Of a DNA stretch of 31,101 bases, positions 16,301 to 24,042 are shown piece by piece. Within the stretch, counting starts at the first letter, position 1. The number at the start of each line of letters is the position of its first letter. Position numbers and translations under genes: made by a program. The stretch comes from Clostridia bacterium (GTDB taxonomy: Bacteria; Bacillota; Clostridia; TANB77; CAG-508). Below the pieces are notes generated by a model. That model had not been told where the DNA came from, ran no database searches, and saw only the letters and a program-made list of their open reading frames with translations. Location of the stretch: positions 1-31,101 of the forward strand of contig CAAECB010000008.1 in NCBI GenBank assembly GCA_900754285.1, written 5' to 3'.

Positions 16301-17663
16301 TGGATTTAGAGACCAATTACAAGACACATTATGTTTAAAATATGTGGATTCAGAATATTTAAAACAACAAATAATAAAACATAGTAAACATCAATTTGAA
16401 GAAGGAGATGTAGAACATTGGTGGCATGACGAAACACAAAGAGGAATAAGAACAAGATTTTCAGATGACTTATTATGGCTTGTATATGCAACACTAGAAT
16501 ATATTGATTTTACTGGAGACAATGAATTTTTAAATATAGAAACACCATATTTAAAAGGAAAGATATTAGAACAAGGAATAGATGAAAGATATGATAAATA
16601 TATAGAAAGTGATAAAATAGGAACAATATATGAACACTGCATAAAATCAATAGAAAGATCACTAAACTTTGGAGAACACGGATTACCTAAAATTGGTTCT
16701 GGAGACTGGAATGATGGAATGAACGAAGTAGGAAATAAAGGCAAAGGAGAAAGTGTATGGCTTGGATTTTTCCTATACAACATATTAGACAGATTTATAC
16801 CAATAGTAAAACAAAAAGAAGAATTTGAAAGAGCAGAAAAATATGAAAAAATAAAACAAGAACTAAAAAAAGCATTAAATACAAGTGGCTGGGATGGAAG
16901 ATGGTATAAAAGAGCATTTACTGATGATGGTCAAGTATTAGGAAGTATGGAAAATGAAGAATGTAGAATAGACAGTATAGCACAAAGCTGGTCAACAATA
17001 TCAAAAGCAGGAGACAATGACAAAAAATATATATCAATGGAAAGTTTAGAAAATCATCTAGTAGACAAAGAAAACGGAATAATAAAACTATTAGACCCAC
17101 CATTTGAAAAAGGAAAACTAGAACCAGGATATATAAAAGCATATTTACCAGGAGTAAGAGAAAATGGAGGACAATACACACATGCAAGTGTATGGGTTGT
17201 TATTGCAGAGGCTATGCTTAAATTTGGCAATAAGGCAGTTAATTTTTATAATATGATAAATCCAATTGAACATTCTAAAACAAAAGAGGCAGCAAATAAA
17301 TATAAAGTTGAACCTTATGTTATTGCAGCTGACGTTTATGGAGCTTCAAATCTTGCAGGACGTGGAGGTTGGACGTGGTATACAGGTTCTTCAAGTTGGT
17401 TTTATAAGGCTGGAATTGAGTATATTTTAGGGTTTAAGGTTGAGAATAATGTGCTTAGGATTAATCCTTGTATTTCTAAGGATTGGCAAGAGTTTAGTAT
17501 GAGGTATAAGTTTGGTAGAAGTATATATAATATTAAGGTGAGAAATCCTAATGGTAAGTGTTTTGGAGTTAATAAAGTTTTGGTAAATGGCGAAGAAGTA
17601 TTGAATAAGGAGATTTTGCTGGTTGATGATGGTAGAGTAAATGAGGTAATTGTGGAAATGTAA
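10347..17663 (+). CDS. NdvB/ChvB-type cyclic beta-glucan synthase, main part (GT84 plus GH94-like)
   Basis: 2,438 codons counted from the internal ATG 10347; the true start is 9575. Order of parts: GNSITSLKNIQRI (family motif, ~22-34); two membrane helices (~139-162, 170-200); a GT84 glycosyltransferase domain with LDADTDLVL (~360) and RWIRGDWQ (~509); more membrane helices to ~720; a glycoamylase-like region with WGISEAAFN (~990) and MAHHQALILL (~1083); then GH94-type beta-sandwich and (alpha/alpha)6 domains with GSGDWNDGMN (~2116, holding the general-acid Asp) and GRGGWTWYTGSSSW (~2338). In this family the GT part elongates glucan on the protein, the middle region controls length and the GH94 part is phosphorylase-like. 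The linkage made here is not provable. From ~17194 codon use changes abruptly to G/T-ending. Confidence 0.9.
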   Translation: MTVSEVIQKEHFDVAIQKVLMGNSITSLKNIQRINFLEIFEKINGVEDVLKQDPSNVYPNMDWKTKEYYRNKIKEISEKTKISEIYIARKILEIAKKEEGKKSHIGYYLIDKGIEQLYDNLKVRHKKTTNTKTKAKQFVTLIVILTVLLSVSITLVINYKILKTNSEISTIIRTILNVILGILLIIPCSEIVTQIVQYILSKTVKPKLIPKMDYQTGIPKEQATMVVIPTIVKTKEKVKELMKKLEIYYIANKSENLYFTLLGDCSESNKEEEEFDKEVIEEGKKQIEKLNKKYSQEHELPIFNFIYRKRIWNEKEESYLGWERKRGMLNQLNEYLLKNINNPFLYNSIEEIPQIKYIITLDADTDLVLNTAQELIGAMSHILNKPIIDKQKNIVVEGYGIMQPRVGINLDVSLKTTFTKIFAGAGGIDNYTNAISDIYQDNFKEGIFTGKGIYDLKVFSEVLKNEIPENTVLSHDLLEGCYLRCGLTSDIMLMDGYPTKYNSFMNRLSRWIRGDWQITNWLKSSKLNLISKYKILDNLRRSMLEISIIIAGIYTIILGNIYQISVKGLTILLSLTMIISQILELLNRCICKKEGEQKQRTFTPQISGIKGIIFRAIITLGCLPYKAYISLKSIIKTIYRKTISKKHLLEWVTSEEAERQSKTDIISYYKQMYINWILGAIVIILNIKNICSVLLGILWILIPFIMCEISKESKKKTPIETLNEENKKYLLNIAKSTWAFFESYLNEKNNYLITDNYQEGRKQKTVSRTSSTNIGLSLLAVISSYDLGFITLEKAIDLLKKILDTIISLEKWNGHLYNWYDTITKTPLVPRYISTVDSGNFVGYLYTTKTFLENLNLPELNTYIECINKIINATDFSLLYDKEKQIFSIGYNIEENKLTDSYYDLLASEARQASLIAIAKKDVPAKHWNKLSRTLTTLGKYKGLISWSGTSFEYLMPNINIPKYEGSLLDESCKFMIMSQKEYAKRLQIPWGISEAAFNLKDLQGNYQYKAFGIPWLGLKRGLADEMVTSTYGSILAISDEPQEVIKNLKSLEKYGMNGKYGFYESIDFTPERVEKATPVKTYMAHHQALILLAINNLFNNNILQKRFIENPEINSISILLQERMPETSIITKETKEKIEKPKYQDYEDYSVVTYNKIDERLIRGNVISNENYVIAMNQKGEGVSKYKDIYINRFKKTDDYPQGIFFDIKNIKTKNIWSSCQYKETNNYKISFMPDKIEQEIEQDNIKTKIQTIITPDDNSEIRKVTLENRGLEEEILEITAYFEPVLSKKEQDYAHPVFNNLFLKFNYDENTNSILVKRRTREKSEQKIYLAANLVAPEIETIGQLEFEIDKEKFTGRGNIQIPEMVKNSTPLSKKISLVTEGIITLKRTIKIKPQGKVELDLVISVGESKETALENIKKYQNKENVEKAFEISKAQIEAQSRYLRIKGKDIEQYQKILSYIIFDNPSKKLQLEKLPKKIYEQSELWKYGISGDLPIILVKVKDLNDSDVIKEILKAYEFFRIKKVEVELVLIDEEKHSYENYVREEMENLVLNSHLAYLKNIRGGIFQLNKNEIDKKDMELLEFVATVIIDSSKGSLKNAINDIEEEYFEKTKIIEDEENSNVIIEEKQETNNFMKEIDDLKYFNEYGAFSSNGKEYLIKMNKENRLPTVWSHILANKKFGTLVTENMGGYTWYKNSRLNRITSWANMPNYDIPSESIYLKDEETKKVWSLGLNPMPDNNEYDVIYGFGYAKYIHKSNGIEQILEVYVPKEDSVKVQILHLKNTTPNRKKIKIYCYNKLVIGEDEQKITEYIDLKYDKNNNILIAQNLYNSDFKEAVYVSSSEKIKSYTGDKKFFFGKGGIGNPDGVRKTMLNNIGSLGKSSCVVYQLEVEIESFGEKEISLLLGAEENILDSKNIAYKYSKIQNCKQELEKIKNEWKNKLETLQVYTPIESINIMLNGWILYQTVSSRLLGKTGYYQSGGAYGFRDQLQDTLCLKYVDSEYLKQQIIKHSKHQFEEGDVEHWWHDETQRGIRTRFSDDLLWLVYATLEYIDFTGDNEFLNIETPYLKGKILEQGIDERYDKYIESDKIGTIYEHCIKSIERSLNFGEHGLPKIGSGDWNDGMNEVGNKGKGESVWLGFFLYNILDRFIPIVKQKEEFERAEKYEKIKQELKKALNTSGWDGRWYKRAFTDDGQVLGSMENEECRIDSIAQSWSTISKAGDNDKKYISMESLENHLVDKENGIIKLLDPPFEKGKLEPGYIKAYLPGVRENGGQYTHASVWVVIAEAMLKFGNKAVNFYNMINPIEHSKTKEAANKYKVEPYVIAADVYGASNLAGRGGWTWYTGSSSWFYKAGIEYILGFKVENNVLRINPCISKDWQEFSMRYKFGRSIYNIKVRNPNGKCFGVNKVLVNGEEVLNKEILLVDDGRVNEVIVEM

Positions 17664-17683
17664 CTTCCAATTTTTAAAGATAT

Positions 17684-17776
17684 CCACAAATAACCGAACG
17701 AAAAACCCACAAATAACCGAACGAAAAACCCACAAATAACCGAATGAAAAAGCTACAAATAACCGAAAAATAAAAA
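17684..17776 (+). repeat. 23-bp tandem repeat array, four copies
   Basis: ccacaaataaccgaacgaaa with a short A/C tail repeats at 17684, 17707, 17730 and 17753, exactly 23 bases apart; the fourth copy has ctacaaataaccg and decays. It begins about 20 bases after the stop of the glucan synthase and ends at a terminator stem. The sequence differs from the array at 2102 apart from a shared cacaa core, but period and placement are the same. Confidence 0.8.
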
Positions 17777-17801
17777 AGGGACTTTTTTACAGTCCCTTTT
17801 T
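17773..17801. terminator. Bidirectional terminator between convergent genes
   Basis: An 11-bp stem, aaaaagggact / agtcccttttt (17773-17783 with 17791-17801), with T runs on both strands, serves the plus-strand glucan synthase and the minus-strand Lon-family gene. Confidence 0.8.
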
Positions 17802-17826
17802 CCTTCGTCCCAAAAAGAATTTTAAA

Positions 17827-20232
17827 TTAAAATTTACTAGAACCGCCAACGATATTAGCATAAGCCTTAAGTTTTTTATAAACTAAATCATTAACAGTAC
17901 CAGAAGGAAAGTGACCAGAAGAATCCTTTTTACCAGCAGGAACGCCAGTAAGAACCTCGATACCTTCCTCAATAGAAGAAATAGAATAGATATGGAATAA
18001 ACCATCTCTAACAGCCTCAACGACATCATCAGAAAGTTGCAAATTATCAACATTTTGAATAGGAATCATAACACCGTGAGAGCCATCTAAACCACGCATT
18101 TTGCAGATTTGGAAATAGCCTTCAATTTTTTCATTAACACCGCCAATAGGTTGAATTTGACCCTTTTGATTTACAGAACCAGTAACAGCAATAGCCTGAT
18201 TTATAGGAATACCAGACAAACTAGAAAGCAAGCCATATAATTCTGTACTAGAAGCACTATCACCATCAACACCATTATATAATTGTTCAAAACAGATACT
18301 AGCAGTTAAGCATAGAGGAATATCTTGAGCAAACATTTCACCCAAATAACCAGTTAAAATCAAAACACCTTTTGAGTGAGAAGAGCCAGACAAATCAACT
18401 TCTCTTTCTATATTAACAATACCATTTTTACCAGTATAAGTATTAACAGTAATTTTAGCAGGTTTACCAAAAGTATAATCACCAACAGTCAAAACAGTCA
18501 AACCATTTAAAGTACCAACCCTGTAGCCATCAGTATCTATAAGTAAAGAGTGATTTTTAATCATTTCCATATATTTTGCATCATATTTTTTAACACGATT
18601 AATTTGTTCTTTTAAAGCCTTATCCATAAATTCACTAGTAACAACCTTAGACCTTGACAATTTTGCCCAAGTAGCAGCCTCACCAACAATTTGAATCAAA
18701 TCATCAAAACGAGTAGAAACTTTAGAATGGCTACCAGCCAATTTAGAAGCATATTCAATTAATTTACACATAGCACCTTTATCCAAATGAGGAAGATTAT
18801 CATGCTCACAGAAACCATGAATAATTCTAGCCAATTTATTAGCATTTTCAGCATTTAAAGGAGCATCATCCTCAAATTCAACTTTGATTTTAAACAACTT
18901 TTTAAAATCAGCATCCATAGCCAAAAGAGTTTGATAAATTTGACTATTACCAATCAAAATAACCTTTAAATCTAAAGGAATAGGTTCAGGTCTTAAAGAA
19001 ATCATAACCATAGAAGAACGTTGCTCAGGAACAGCCTCAATACCAAGTTCTTTAACACGTAAAGCCTTTTTTAAGGCCTCATAACAAGCAGGATTAGATA
19101 ATAAATCTTTAGCTTGAAAAATTATATAACCACCATTAGCTTGATGTAGAAGTCCAGGTTTTAACATAGTAAAATCAGTCTTTAAAGCACCATAATAATT
19201 CTCATATTCCAATGCACCAAAAATATTGCTATATGAGTAATTAGAATCCATAATAACAGGACTACCTTCTTTATTAGAATTATCCACAAACAAATTAACA
19301 CGATAATTTAGAGAAGGGTCAGTAACTCTATTAGCAGGATTTCCAGGTTGATTAGAATTTTGAGCTTCCAATATTTTATCCTCTTCCAAGAAATAAGAAA
19401 CATTTTTTAAAACATCTTGTTTAACATCATTTAAAAAAGCATTAATTTTTTTATTACGTTTATATTTTGACTTCAAGAAATTAATATGAGCACTAATAGT
19501 CAAAAGAGCAATATTAGATTGCCATTCTGAAATTTTCTTATCAGACTGTCTCTCAATTTCTTTAATTTGACCAATAACTGTCATAATTTGTTCTTGAACA
19601 ACTGCAGACTTACTTTCATATTCTTGTTTAATAGAATCTTCTAATTGATTAAATTCATCTTCTTCAACAACTCTACCTTCAACTATAGGCATCATATAAA
19701 TACCATTTTGAGAAGCTTTAACTTGAAAATCAAATTTTAAAGCATCTTTATTTAGCTTTTCCAAAAGAGCAGAACGTTTTTCCTCAAATTGTTGCTTGAT
19801 AGAAGCCTTTTCTTTCTCAAAATCATCAGCATTAAAAGTCTTTTTAATATCTTTTTTAATTTCCTTTATAAAACCATCCATATTATCTCTAAATTCTTTA
19901 CCTTGACCAGCAGGCAAAGAAACAGCAATAGGATTATTAGGATTATTAAAATTATAAATATAACACCAATCACTTGGAACTTTTTCTTTTTTAGAAATTT
20001 TATCAAGATAATTTTTGGTATACATAGTTTTACCAACACCACTTGGTCCTTCAATATACAGGTTATAACCTTTAACATTTACTTGCAAACCAAACTCTAG
20101 AGCTTTTATACCACGATCTTGTCCAATACCAGATTGCAACCCTTCCAATTCTTCTGTAGTTGTAAAATTAAATAATTTTTCGTTACATGTCATTTTTAAA
20201 TCTTTAAAAGATAATTCGTTCTTGTTTTTCAT
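17827..20232 (-). CDS. Lon-family ATP-dependent protease (Lon-like AAA+ with Ser-Lys dyad)
   Basis: 801 residues from ATG 20232. The frame begins at 20247, but ggagg lies inside those first codons and is correctly spaced for 20232. Walker A GPSGVGKT is near residues 62-69. A long coiled-coil insertion (~120-260; KEKASIKQQFEEKRSALLEKL) is followed by the rest of the AAA+ region (LLHQANGGYIIFQAKDLL, LKVILIGNSQIYQTL). The C-terminal Lon protease domain has the catalytic serine in VDGDSASSTE (~655) and lysine in GGVNEKIEG (~700). This layout fits the LonB-like/archaeal-type Lon group of Bacillota and not classical LonA: there is no N-terminal LON domain. It should degrade misfolded or regulatory proteins. 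Minus strand, T-ending codons. Confidence 0.9.
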   Translation of the reverse strand: MKNKNELSFKDLKMTCNEKLFNFTTTEELEGLQSGIGQDRGIKALEFGLQVNVKGYNLYIEGPSGVGKTMYTKNYLDKISKKEKVPSDWCYIYNFNNPNNPIAVSLPAGQGKEFRDNMDGFIKEIKKDIKKTFNADDFEKEKASIKQQFEEKRSALLEKLNKDALKFDFQVKASQNGIYMMPIVEGRVVEEDEFNQLEDSIKQEYESKSAVVQEQIMTVIGQIKEIERQSDKKISEWQSNIALLTISAHINFLKSKYKRNKKINAFLNDVKQDVLKNVSYFLEEDKILEAQNSNQPGNPANRVTDPSLNYRVNLFVDNSNKEGSPVIMDSNYSYSNIFGALEYENYYGALKTDFTMLKPGLLHQANGGYIIFQAKDLLSNPACYEALKKALRVKELGIEAVPEQRSSMVMISLRPEPIPLDLKVILIGNSQIYQTLLAMDADFKKLFKIKVEFEDDAPLNAENANKLARIIHGFCEHDNLPHLDKGAMCKLIEYASKLAGSHSKVSTRFDDLIQIVGEAATWAKLSRSKVVTSEFMDKALKEQINRVKKYDAKYMEMIKNHSLLIDTDGYRVGTLNGLTVLTVGDYTFGKPAKITVNTYTGKNGIVNIEREVDLSGSSHSKGVLILTGYLGEMFAQDIPLCLTASICFEQLYNGVDGDSASSTELYGLLSSLSGIPINQAIAVTGSVNQKGQIQPIGGVNEKIEGYFQICKMRGLDGSHGVMIPIQNVDNLQLSDDVVEAVRDGLFHIYSISSIEEGIEVLTGVPAGKKDSSGHFPSGTVNDLVYKKLKAYANIVGGSSKF

Positions 20233-20342
20233 TCGTTTTTCCTCCATTTTTTCTTTATTATTCCCAATATTTTTTTTAATAAACTTATTTTATAGTATCT
20301 TTATAAAAAAGTAAAGAAAAATTTTAAAAATAATGTTTTTGG

Positions 20343-20393
20343 GGGAGGAGGCTGATGTTTTTGCTCCGTCCCCAAAAACATCAGCCTCCTCCC
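20343..20393. repeat. Perfect 21-bp GC-rich inverted repeat with GGGGACGG-type loop
   Basis: gggaggaggctgatgttttt plus g (20343-20363) is perfectly matched by 20373-20393 around a 9-base loop, ctccgtccc. Read on the minus strand the centre is gatgtttttggggacggagc, nearly the same as the centre of the terminator at 24041 (gtgtttttggggacggactc). No T run follows on either strand, so it is not a terminator. It lies between divergent genes (Lon minus, TetR plus) and looks like a mobile REP-like hairpin. Confidence 0.7.
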
Positions 20394-20424
20394 TGAACAC
20401 CTAGTACAAAACTTTCTCAAAGTC

Positions 20425-20453
20425 TTGCAATATTTAGCAAAAAAATATATAAT
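20425..20453 (+). promoter_or_regulatory. Sigma-A promoter for the TetR gene
   Basis: TTGCAA (20425-20430), 17-base spacer, TATAAT (20448-20453); 70 bases upstream of the GTG start at 20524. Confidence 0.75.
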
Positions 20454-20523
20454 AGAAAAAAGTCACGAGAAGAAACAAAACAAAGGGAAAAATTTGCACT
20501 TTAGGGAAGGAAAGTGATTAAAA

Positions 20524-21093
20524 GTGAACAAAACAAAAAGAAAAATATTCGAAACATCAATGAAACTATTTGCCGAAAAAGGGTATGATGCAACTAGTAT
20601 AGAAGAAATAACAGCAACAGTAGGAGTAGCAAAAGGAACATTATATTATCATTTTTCAAGTAAAGAAGAAATATTCAACTTTTTAGTAGAAGAAGGAATA
20701 AAACTATTGCAAAACAGTATAGACATAAAAACATCAAAATACACAAATTATATAGACAAAGTAAAAGCAATAGTATTAATAGAAATAAAAATAGTACAAA
20801 AATATGAAAACTTAATAACAATACTATTAAGCCAATTTTATGGAAAAGAAGCCAGAAACCAAAAGTGCCAGATGCATGTTTATGAATACATAGAAAAAAT
20901 AGAAAAAATAGTTAAAGAAGGAATAAATAAAGGAGAAATAAAACAAGGAGATCCAAAAGCAATAGCATCTGAAATTTATGGACTAATATGTTCAACACTA
21001 GTATATAAATTGCGAAATCAAGACACATTTGATATAACAAAAATATATAAAGAATTTGAAAGGACAGTAATAGAAGGACTAAAAACAAAATAA
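20524..21093 (+). CDS. TetR/AcrR family transcriptional regulator
   Basis: 189 residues, normal for the family. GTG start; gggaagg/ggaaag lies 10-13 bases upstream. The N-terminal helix-turn-helix is clear: KRKIFETSMKLFAEKGYDATSIEEI, then VGVAKGTLYYHFSSKEEIF (residues ~5-50). The rest is the helical ligand-binding domain (~55-189). It is followed 24 bases later by an acyl-CoA synthetase gene on the same strand, a FadR-like arrangement. It may therefore sense an acyl-CoA or fatty acid and control both genes; that is inference from context. Confidence 0.9.
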   Translation: MNKTKRKIFETSMKLFAEKGYDATSIEEITATVGVAKGTLYYHFSSKEEIFNFLVEEGIKLLQNSIDIKTSKYTNYIDKVKAIVLIEIKIVQKYENLITILLSQFYGKEARNQKCQMHVYEYIEKIEKIVKEGINKGEIKQGDPKAIASEIYGLICSTLVYKLRNQDTFDITKIYKEFERTVIEGLKTK

Positions 21094-21117
21094 AAATAAA
21101 AGGGGAATGTGGGTAAA

Positions 21118-22833
21118 ATGAGAAAACCAATACATGAATTTGACAAATATACAGACTTAAAAGATATGTTAAAAATCTCTGGAGAAAAATATGGTGATAG
21201 ACCAGCATATATGATAAGAACAGATAAAAAAGGCGAATTTAAAACAATTACACACAAAGAATTTAGAGAAGAAATAAATGCATTAGGAACAAAGCTAATA
21301 AATATGGGACTAAAAGATAAGAGAATAGCAGTAATAGGAGAAAACCGTTATGAATGGGGAGTAGCATATCTTGCAACAGTAACAGGAACAGGAGTAGTGG
21401 TACCATTAGATAAAGCATTACCAGAAAACGAAATAGAAAGTCTAATAATACGTTCAGAAGTAGAAGCAATATTTTACTCAAAAAAATATGATGAAATAAT
21501 GGCAAAAATTCAAGAAAAAGGAAACACAAAATTACGTTATTATATATCAATGGATTTAAAAGAAAATGAAGAAAAAGTATATTCAATGGAACAACTTGTA
21601 CAAGATGGAAGAAAAATATTAGAAAATGGAAATAGAGAATTTCTAGATGCAAAAATAAATCCAGAAGAAATGCAAATAATGTTATTTACATCAGGAACAA
21701 CAGCAATGTCAAAAGCAGTAAAACTATCACACAAAAATATAGTAAGTAATTTAATGGATATAGCATCTGTAATAAAATTAAAAGAAGAAGATGTAATGCT
21801 ATCATTTTTACCATTACACCATACATTTGAATCAACAGTAGGATTTTTATATCCAATATCAAAAGGATGTAAAATAACATTTTGTGATGGAATAAGACAT
21901 ATTGCAGAAAACATAAAAGAATACAAAATAACAGCAATGATATCAGTACCAGCACTTTATGAAGGAATATATAAACAAGTAGTAAAAGCAATAAAGAAAC
22001 AAGGAAAATGGGAAAAAGTCCAAAAAGGTGTAAAAATAAGTAATGCGTTAAGAAAAATAGGAATTGATGTAAGGGCAAAACTATTTAATGAAATACACCA
22101 ATCATTAGGAGAAGATTTAAGATTAATGGTTGCAGGAGGAGCAGCATTAGATCCAGAAATAGAAAAAGGATACACAGATTTAGGATTTTGCGTATATCAA
22201 GGGTATGGACTAACAGAAACATCACCAGTAATAGCAGCAGAAGATGATAAATACAGAAGATTAGGTTCAATAGGAAAAGCCTTCCCAAGTGTAGATGTAA
22301 AAATATTTGAACCAAATGAAGAAGGAATAGGAGAATTAGTAGCAAAAGCACCATCTGTAATGTTAGGATATTATAACAATGAAGAAGCAACAAAAGAAGC
22401 AATTGATGAACAAGGATGGTTCCATACAGGAGACTTAGCAAAAATAGATAAAGATGGATATATCTTTATAACAGGAAGAAAAAAATATGTAATAGTATTG
22501 CAAAATGGAAAAAATATCTTTCCAGAAGAATTAGAAGCACTTGTAAATAAAATTGAAGGTGTAAAAGAAAGCTTTGTATATGGAAGACCAGATGGCACAG
22601 GAGATTACAAAATTTGTGCAAAAATTGTTTATGACAAAGAATTAGTAAAAGAAGCTTATAATGTAGAAAACGCAGAAGATATAAAAGAAACAATATGGCA
22701 AGAAGTCAAAAAAATGAATAAAGCAATGCCTGCATATAAATATATAAGAGATATAATAGTAACAGACAAAGAACTAATAAAAACAACAACACAAAAAATC
22801 AAAAGACACGAAGAAATGAAAACAGTATTGTAG
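21118..22833 (+). CDS. AMP-binding long-chain fatty acid-CoA ligase (FadD-like)
   Basis: About 571 residues from ATG 21118; aggggaa at 21101-21107 is the SD (the in-frame GTG 21109 is too close to it). Adenylate-forming motifs: FTSGTTAMSKAVKLSH (~residues 195-210; the P-loop usually reads TSGTTGxxKG, and this variant with Ala occurs in clostridial FadD-like proteins), GYGLTETSPV (~362), then GWFHTGDLAKIDKDGYIFITGRKK split across ~440-463, and TQKIKRHE near the C-terminus with the catalytic Lys. It activates fatty acids to acyl-CoA through an acyl-AMP at the membrane face. Probably co-transcribed with the TetR gene upstream. Ends with tandem TAG TAG. Confidence 0.9.
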   Translation: MRKPIHEFDKYTDLKDMLKISGEKYGDRPAYMIRTDKKGEFKTITHKEFREEINALGTKLINMGLKDKRIAVIGENRYEWGVAYLATVTGTGVVVPLDKALPENEIESLIIRSEVEAIFYSKKYDEIMAKIQEKGNTKLRYYISMDLKENEEKVYSMEQLVQDGRKILENGNREFLDAKINPEEMQIMLFTSGTTAMSKAVKLSHKNIVSNLMDIASVIKLKEEDVMLSFLPLHHTFESTVGFLYPISKGCKITFCDGIRHIAENIKEYKITAMISVPALYEGIYKQVVKAIKKQGKWEKVQKGVKISNALRKIGIDVRAKLFNEIHQSLGEDLRLMVAGGAALDPEIEKGYTDLGFCVYQGYGLTETSPVIAAEDDKYRRLGSIGKAFPSVDVKIFEPNEEGIGELVAKAPSVMLGYYNNEEATKEAIDEQGWFHTGDLAKIDKDGYIFITGRKKYVIVLQNGKNIFPEELEALVNKIEGVKESFVYGRPDGTGDYKICAKIVYDKELVKEAYNVENAEDIKETIWQEVKKMNKAMPAYKYIRDIIVTDKELIKTTTQKIKRHEEMKTVL

Positions 22834-22880
22834 TAGAAAAAACAAAAGAAAACATTAATAAACAATATAATATAAAAAAT

Positions 22881-22973
22881 ACAAGTAGCTTAATAAAAAT
22901 ATTTAACTAATGTAACATTTTTGTAATATTACTGTAACAAAAATGTAAACAAAAATATTATTAAGGTACTTGT
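22881..22973. repeat. Imperfect 93-bp palindrome overlapping a -35 box
   Basis: Outer arms acaagta..cttaataa (from 22881) and ttattaag.tacttgt (to 22973) pair with one mismatch and a small bulge. Inner arms acatttttgt / acaaaaatgt (22915-22924 with 22937-22946) pair perfectly. The right outer arm overlaps the -35 element at 22970. It could be a large operator or a leftover terminator/insertion structure after the FadD gene. Confidence 0.55.
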
Positions 22974-22998
22974 AGTTTTTTGTAAATTCATGTATAAT
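22970..22998 (+). promoter_or_regulatory. Sigma-A promoter for the coiled-coil gene
   Basis: TTGTAG (22970-22975), 17-base spacer, TATAAT (22993-22998), 55 bases upstream of the TTG start at 23053. Confidence 0.7.
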
Positions 22999-23052
22999 AA
23001 ATGTTGTAAGAATAATAAGCGTTTTAGCGTAGGATGAAGGAGGTTGTTTACA

Positions 23053-24042
23053 TTGTCTAGATCTGGCATAGTAAACGTGAGTATGGTAATCACGGAAGAA
23101 AAGATTTTATCCAATATAGATAAAGTTCAAAAATTAATAAATCCAAACAGTAAAAAACAAATAGTACAATTAGAAGAAGATACATATTTCAAAGATTTAG
23201 TAGAATCAATAAAAACATATTTAAACGAATATCCTAAAAAGAAGAATTTTCCAAGCAGTGTATACAATGCTGCCTATGGATTAGTTGAATATGCAACAAA
23301 CCAATTTGAAGAAAACACAAAAAAGATAGAAGAATTAATTCGTCAAAGAGAGCAAAACATTGCATTAGCAGGCCAATTAAAAGAATTAATAGAAACAGTA
23401 CAAAATAAAGAAGAAAATTGGAAAGAACAAGTAAAAGAAGCAGAAGAAACATTTTCAGAAGACATCACAGAAACATTAATGGTTTTAGGAAAAACAAAAA
23501 CAGAAACATCACAAAACTATCAAGATGCGATGAAATTGTTACATGCACGAGTAAATAACTTGGAATCAAATTTACATATAGAAATAGATATGGAAAGAAT
23601 AGAGGATAGATCAAAAGCATTAAGCTATATAGGAATAGAAGTAGCAGATGCATTAAAATCAATCCCAACACCAGTTGATATAACAGCACAAGAAACACAA
23701 CAAGAAGAAAATGTAGAACAAGTTGAACAAATAGAAGAAATCAAAGAACAACCAGTAGAACAAGTAAAAGCAGTAAAAACTAAAAAATCTAAAAAAGCAG
23801 AAAATATTCAAAAGGCTGAAGAAGTTAAAAAAGTTCAAGAAAATGTACAAGCACAACAAGAAGTTTCTGAGCAACAAGTTGAACAAGTACAAGTTATTGA
23901 AGAACAAAAGCCAGAAAAAGTTAAAAAGCCATCATTATGGCAAAGATTTAAAAATAGTAAATTGGTTAGAACAATTAAATACGTTATGAAAATTAGAGTA
24001 GTTTTAGACTATCCAGCTTTACCAGAAGGTAGAGGAGAATAA
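23053..24042 (+). CDS. Coiled-coil protein of unknown function
   Basis: About 329 residues. TTG 23053 is chosen since gaaggagg (23036-23043) is 9 bases upstream; the TTG at 23044 falls on the SD itself. Residues ~1-20 (SRSGIVNVSMVITEEKIL) precede long helices with repeated EE/KK and Leu spacing (~25-180). A low-complexity Q/E/K/V region (~205-295, repeats such as VEQVEQIEEIKEQPVEQV) comes next, then a short conserved-looking basic tail, PSLWQRFKNSKLVRTIKYVMKIRVVLDYPALPEG split over ~295-325. There is no signal peptide. The tail could bind membrane or DNA. No family recognised. Monocistronic: own promoter and terminator. T-ending codons increase toward the 3' end. Confidence 0.7.
   Translation: MSRSGIVNVSMVITEEKILSNIDKVQKLINPNSKKQIVQLEEDTYFKDLVESIKTYLNEYPKKKNFPSSVYNAAYGLVEYATNQFEENTKKIEELIRQREQNIALAGQLKELIETVQNKEENWKEQVKEAEETFSEDITETLMVLGKTKTETSQNYQDAMKLLHARVNNLESNLHIEIDMERIEDRSKALSYIGIEVADALKSIPTPVDITAQETQQEENVEQVEQIEEIKEQPVEQVKAVKTKKSKKAENIQKAEEVKKVQENVQAQQEVSEQQVEQVQVIEEQKPEKVKKPSLWQRFKNSKLVRTIKYVMKIRVVLDYPALPEGRGE

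Noticed and set aside
20343..20393. Rho-independent terminator
   Set aside because: Perfect GC-rich stem, but no T run on either strand and it lies between two divergently transcribed genes.
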